A stretch of DNA of 64,000 nucleotides from Hyphomonas sp. (GTDB lineage Bacteria; Pseudomonadota; Alphaproteobacteria; Caulobacterales; Hyphomonadaceae): the NCBI RefSeq assembly GCF_017792385.1, contig NZ_CP051230.1, positions 2,046,001 through 2,110,000 on the forward strand, in the 5' to 3' direction. Shown in pieces: positions 61,040-64,000 of this stretch. The notes under the pieces were generated by a model, which was not told the DNA's origin, ran no database searches, and saw only the letters and a program-made list of their open reading frames with translations. A program made the translations under genes and the position numbers. The number at the start of each line of letters is the position of its first letter. Positions within the stretch are counted from its first letter, which is position 1.

Positions 61040-62151
61040 CGCTCCGACGTCGGGTTCAGCTGCTTGCGGCCAGCTTTCCGGCGCTTGGGGGCGTCCTCGT
61101 TCGCCTCAGTGCGCTGTTTGGCGGGGCGGGGCTTTGTGCCCTTGCCGGACGGTTTGCCTTGCTGTTCCACACGCTCGGCTTGGCGTCGCTGCGCGCGCAA
61201 TTCCTCGCGCCTTGCCTCGCGGGCCTCCTCGCGCCGTTTCTCACGTCTGGCTTCGATCCGTTTTTGACGGCGCGCGTCGTCCCGTTTGGCTTCTCGGACT
61301 TCTTCGCGCTTGGCTTCCCGTCTCCGCGCACGACTGGCCTCGACCCGTCGCTTGCGGCGAGCCTCTTCGCGTGCAGCCTCGCGCTCGGCAATTTCCTCTG
61401 GCGTCAGATGTGCGGTTTCATAGATCTCCAGCACGTCCTCGACCGTGCCGAAGGCGCGCAGCTGGCCCCGGTCCAGCCAGGCGAGCTTGTTGCAGGACCG
61501 GCGAATGACCGAGTGGTTGTGCGAGGCCAGGATCATGATGCCCGCCTCGTCCACCAGCTTGCGCAGGCGTTTCTGGGCCTTGTCCTGGAACTCCGGGTCT
61601 CCGGCGCCCAGCCATTCGTCCATCAACAGGATGTCGGCATTGAAGGCCGTTGCGCAGGCGAATTTCAGCCGCATCGCCATGCCGTTCGAATAGGTCCGCA
61701 CGGGCATGTCCAGATATTCGCCCAGTTCGCAGAAATCGATGATTTCCGGAAGCTTTTCGAGCACTTCCTCGCGGCGGAACCCTGCCATCAGGCCGGAGAT
61801 GAGAATGTTCTTGTATCCGGTCGCTTCCGGCTGGATGCCGAGGCCCAGCGAGAACAGGCCCGCAATGTGGCCTTCCACGCGGATATAGCCTTCAAGCGGC
61901 TCGAACACGCCGGCGATCACGCGCAGCAGGGTCGATTTGCCTGACCCGTTGCGGCCAATCAGGCCCAGACGGTCGCCGTCCTTCAGGTCCAGCGAGATGT
62001 TCTCCAGCGCCACCACACTGCGCGTGCGGCTGGAATCGTCCCGGATCAGAGAGCCGGCGCCGCTCAGCCGATCTTCCGGCATGACCTTGGAGCGATCCGA
62101 TCCCAGGATCGGATACGACAGGGTGACATTCTGGAGCAGGATCGAAGCCAT
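61036..62151 (-). CDS. Polysaccharide ABC exporter ATPase (Wzt/KpsT-type) with long charged tail
   Basis: A 371-residue ATP-binding protein that powers polysaccharide export. Walker A GRNGSGKST is at residues 67-75, the signature is the exporter-type TYSNGM (153-158) and Walker B ILLMDE at 174-179, with the H-loop His211. The normal domain ends at about 250; residues 252-371 are a Lys/Arg/Glu/Ala tail of heptad-like character (EEARRKRRVEASRARRREAK, then a Lys/Pro stretch). It lacks the beta-sandwich carbohydrate-binding domain of O-antigen-type Wzt. It overlaps the downstream glycosyltransferase gene by 4 bases and follows the permease by 4. Confidence 0.92.
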   Translation of the reverse strand: MASILLQNVTLSYPILGSDRSKVMPEDRLSGAGSLIRDDSSRTRSVVALENISLDLKDGDRLGLIGRNGSGKSTLLRVIAGVFEPLEGYIRVEGHIAGLFSLGLGIQPEATGYKNILISGLMAGFRREEVLEKLPEIIDFCELGEYLDMPVRTYSNGMAMRLKFACATAFNADILLMDEWLGAGDPEFQDKAQKRLRKLVDEAGIMILASHNHSVIRRSCNKLAWLDRGQLRAFGTVEDVLEIYETAHLTPEEIAEREAAREEARRKRRVEASRARRREAKREEVREAKRDDARRQKRIEARREKRREEAREARREELRAQRRQAERVEQQGKPSGKGTKPRPAKQRTEANEDAPKRRKAGRKQLNPTSER

Positions 62152-62155
62152 GTCG

Positions 62156-62971
62156 TCAGAGCCAGAAGATGATTCGCCGCCGGGCGAAAACGAGAAGGGT
62201 GAAGGACGACACCAGAAGCACCGCCGTGATCGCCAGCACGATCTGGAAACTCTGCACCGGCACCGTACCCGTCAGCAGCGGGTCCCGGAAAGCCATCACG
62301 AAGTGCGCGAAGGGATTATACTGGAGATATCTCCACAGCGGGCCGATCTGCTCGGGAAGCCAGAAGATCGGGGTCAGGAAGAACATGACCCGCATGATGG
62401 CCTGAATGAGATGTGACACGTCGCGAAACCGCGTGCACAGGGTGCCGAGAATGAAATGGATCGCAAATGAGCACAAAATGAACAGGGAAAACGCGACTAC
62501 GGACCATAGCGCCGTCCAGGTTGGCGCCACCTTGTAGATCGCCAGCAGCGCCACCACGACGAGAAAATTGTAGAAGGCCAGGATCAGCGATCGCGTGATG
62601 CTGATGCAGACAAACAGCGTCAGCGGCAATCGCCCGCCCTTGATCCATCCTTCCGACACCACAAACACATTGCTGCCGTCCGCAACGGACGAGCTTATAT
62701 ACATCCAGGCAAAGAAGCCCAGCGCAACATAATTTGTAAAAAACGCATCATCCGTCGGCGCCATCCGGCCGAAGATCAGCACCTTGACGCCCACGAACAG
62801 GGCGAACGACAAGGTCGTCCACAACACGCCGATATAAGTCCGCTTGAACCGCCGGTTGATGTCCTCGATCGCCAGCGCCATCCACAGGCGCCACCTCGAA
62901 AAACCGTCGGCAATGTCCTGGATCGCGGCCGCACGCTGACCCTTGCCCAATTCGTAAACGGCTAGCGACAT
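62156..62971 (-). CDS. Polysaccharide ABC exporter permease (Wzm/KpsM-type)
   Basis: A 271-residue ABC-2-type permease with six hydrophobic segments. Features are the amphipathic N-terminal helix (FSRWRLWMALAIEDINRRFKRT), YIGVLWTTLSFALFVGVKVL, the YVALGFFAWMYISSSVADG segment and the C-terminal FLTPIFWLPEQIGPLWRYLQYNPFAHFVMAFRDPLL, conserved in O-antigen and capsule exporters (given in part). With the downstream ATPase it exports the glycan across the inner membrane. It is the first gene of the leftward glycan operon; about 200 bases separate it from a divergent glycosyltransferase gene. Confidence 0.93.
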   Translation of the reverse strand: MSLAVYELGKGQRAAAIQDIADGFSRWRLWMALAIEDINRRFKRTYIGVLWTTLSFALFVGVKVLIFGRMAPTDDAFFTNYVALGFFAWMYISSSVADGSNVFVVSEGWIKGGRLPLTLFVCISITRSLILAFYNFLVVVALLAIYKVAPTWTALWSVVAFSLFILCSFAIHFILGTLCTRFRDVSHLIQAIMRVMFFLTPIFWLPEQIGPLWRYLQYNPFAHFVMAFRDPLLTGTVPVQSFQIVLAITAVLLVSSFTLLVFARRRIIFWL

Positions 62972-63036
62972 CTTTCCTCCCGGACGGCAGAAGCAGAGGA
63001 GGTTGATCGTCGGTCTGACGGCCTAAGTCAACCGCG

Positions 63037-63059
63037 AGGGCACACCAAAAGGGTGCCCT
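63037..63059. other. Hairpin in the divergent region before the exporter genes
   Basis: AGGGCAC and GTGCCCT form a 7-bp stem, extended by CC/GG beyond a bulged A. It lies 66 bases upstream of the permease start and may be a leader hairpin or operator shared by the two transcripts. Confidence 0.3.
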
Positions 63060-63093
63060 GTCCGAGGCTCCGCGCGGCCGCCTGCTCCGCGTC

Positions 63094-63121
63094 TTGTTTT
63101 CGCCACGAACTCTCCTATGAC
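63094..63121 (+). promoter_or_regulatory. Possible promoter of the rightward glycosyltransferase gene
   Basis: TTGTTT and TATGAC are 16 bases apart, ending about 50 bases before the ATG at 63173. Match to the general consensus is partial, so the call is tentative. Confidence 0.25.
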
Positions 63122-63172
63122 TGTCGTAATTCTTGCATTCGTACAGTAACCGGGCAGGCAGATTCCTTATCT

Positions 63173-64000
63173 ATGGTGGCCAAGTTCATCCAGCCGCTCT
63201 GGCGCGCCCTTCCTGCTCCGATCCGAACCGGTTTCTGGGGCTGGTTCCATCAGGCTTCGCTGGCCCGTCCCCCGGTCTCGCCGCCGGGCATCGAGCCTGG
63301 CGACCGGGTCGTGATCGCCGGCATGTTCCGCTCTGCCAGCGGCCTTGGTGCCTGGGCCCGGTCGAATTATCGCATTCTCAAGCAGGCCGGGTTTGACGTC
63401 GTTGCAGTGGATGTCAGCGAGTACCTGTCAGTTGCAGATCTTGAGTGCGACATTCCCTTCTCTCCGTTTCCGGCGGACCCGACCGGCACCCTGATCCTGC
63501 ATGTGAACGGGCCGGAAACGCAATATTGCCTGCGCATGCTGGGCCTGCGCCGCGGCCGTCGGTGGCGGGTCATCGGCGCGTGGGCCTGGGAACTCGAAAT
63601 CTTTCCCGCCGGATGGGAGGAGGCCTTTCCCTTCCTGTCCGAAATCTGGGCCCTGTCGGATTTCGCTGCGGCCGCCTTCCGTCGTCACGAGGCCGCGCCG
63701 CCGGTGCGTGTGTTACCCATCGCCGTTGCCCCGGACGGAGCGGTGCGTCCTCAAGACCGGCCAAGCGAACGCCCCTATACCGTGCTGGTCATGGCCGACG
63801 CCCTGTCGACTCTGGAGCGCAAAAACCCGGTTGGCGCAATCCGCGCGTTCCGCTTGGCGTTTGCCGACCGCACTGATTGCCGGCTCATCCTCAAGGTCCG
63901 GAATCTCGACACGGCGCCCGAAGCCCGTGCCAGTTTGCTGGCCGAAATCGGGGACGCAGCCAATATCGACCTGGTTCAGGGTTCCTTGTCCGAAGCAGAA
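63173..64000 (+). CDS. Glycosyltransferase, N-terminal part (3' truncated by window edge)
   Basis: The frame is open from the ATG at 63173 to the window end (276 codons). N-terminal MVAKFIQPLWRALPAPIR is followed by the Rossmann-like start VVIAGMFRSASGLGAWARSN, LIGAWAWELEIFPAGW-like aromatic segments (AWAWELEIF) and a GT4-type second-domain entry (YTVLVMADALSTLERKNPVGAIRAF), where the S..RKN motif binds the nucleotide sugar phosphate. It is divergent from the ABC exporter operon and thus probably another glycan glycosyltransferase. The catalytic EX7E region would lie beyond the window. Confidence 0.8.
   Translation, partial: MVAKFIQPLWRALPAPIRTGFWGWFHQASLARPPVSPPGIEPGDRVVIAGMFRSASGLGAWARSNYRILKQAGFDVVAVDVSEYLSVADLECDIPFSPFPADPTGTLILHVNGPETQYCLRMLGLRRGRRWRVIGAWAWELEIFPAGWEEAFPFLSEIWALSDFAAAAFRRHEAAPPVRVLPIAVAPDGAVRPQDRPSERPYTVLVMADALSTLERKNPVGAIRAFRLAFADRTDCRLILKVRNLDTAPEARASLLAEIGDAANIDLVQGSLSEAE

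Noticed and set aside
1..64000. CRISPR arrays, insertion sequences, tRNA or rRNA genes
   Set aside because: No regularly spaced repeats, transposase frames, cloverleaf-like arms or conserved rRNA segments were seen on reading both strands.

Overview
The window is GC-rich, gene-dense chromosomal DNA from a Gram-negative alphaproteobacterium. The protein families seen (CysN-CysC fusion, DUF2793, TIGR01244, DUF1499 and DUF305 proteins, ahcY-purU-metK order, S8 autotransporter) and the codon bias suggest the Hyphomonadaceae/Caulobacterales side of the class. That placement is an inference; no rRNA gene is present. Genes are tightly packed, with many ATGA start/stop overlaps and no intergenic gap above about 250 bases. 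I saw no tRNA, rRNA, CRISPR array, insertion sequence or replication origin.

Layout. 1-996: end of a UvrD/PcrA-type helicase, then a small PH-domain membrane protein. 1688-5991: RND efflux pump (permease and adaptor) behind two palindromes. 6171-9413: ZntB-like metal transporter, amidase lipoprotein, Cu/Zn superoxide dismutase. 9484-13514: TlyA rRNA methylase, glycine-zipper protein, methyltransferase, a near-consensus Pho box, a 56-residue membrane protein and a PiT-like transporter. 13621-21442: aroC, mdh, pdxH, a GDPD lipoprotein, an acyl-CoA ligase, and DUF305 and DUF1499 membrane proteins. 21439-26171: cation/proton antiporter, ManC, orphan OppB/OppC permeases. 26310-31346: TIGR01244 protein, an ATP-grasp-like unknown, a metallo-hydrolase, gpsA, a thiolase-like protein. 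31470-34282: cysD-cysNC. 34533-40760: glmS, rfbCBDA and a nucleotidyltransferase-fold unknown. 40863-43693: lipidated subtilase autotransporter and a small lipoprotein. 43707-47181: ahcY-purU-metK methyl-cycle operon.

47285-64000 is the most distinctive region. It is a surface-glycan locus read mainly leftward: ABC exporter permease and ATPase (the ATPase has a 120-residue charged tail), an 874-residue double glycosyltransferase, a phage-tail-fibre-like DUF2793 protein, two sulfotransferases, Gmd, a 1335-residue triple glycosyltransferase, a methyltransferase, a UDP-glucuronate-type epimerase and a DegT aminotransferase, closed by a strong terminator. A divergent glycosyltransferase runs off the right edge.

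How the parts fit (inference): GlmS, ManC, Gmd, RfbABCD and the epimerase supply activated sugars. CysD and CysN-CysC make PAPS, the donor both sulfotransferases need. The large glycosyltransferases build the chain and the Wzm/Wzt-type ABC transporter exports it. Together this looks like a sulfated, 6-deoxyhexose-containing surface polysaccharide system. An AT-richer patch at about 56.6-57.9 kb covers one sulfotransferase and the 3' half of the DUF2793 gene, which suggests recent exchange of the chain-decorating and surface-fibre part of the locus.
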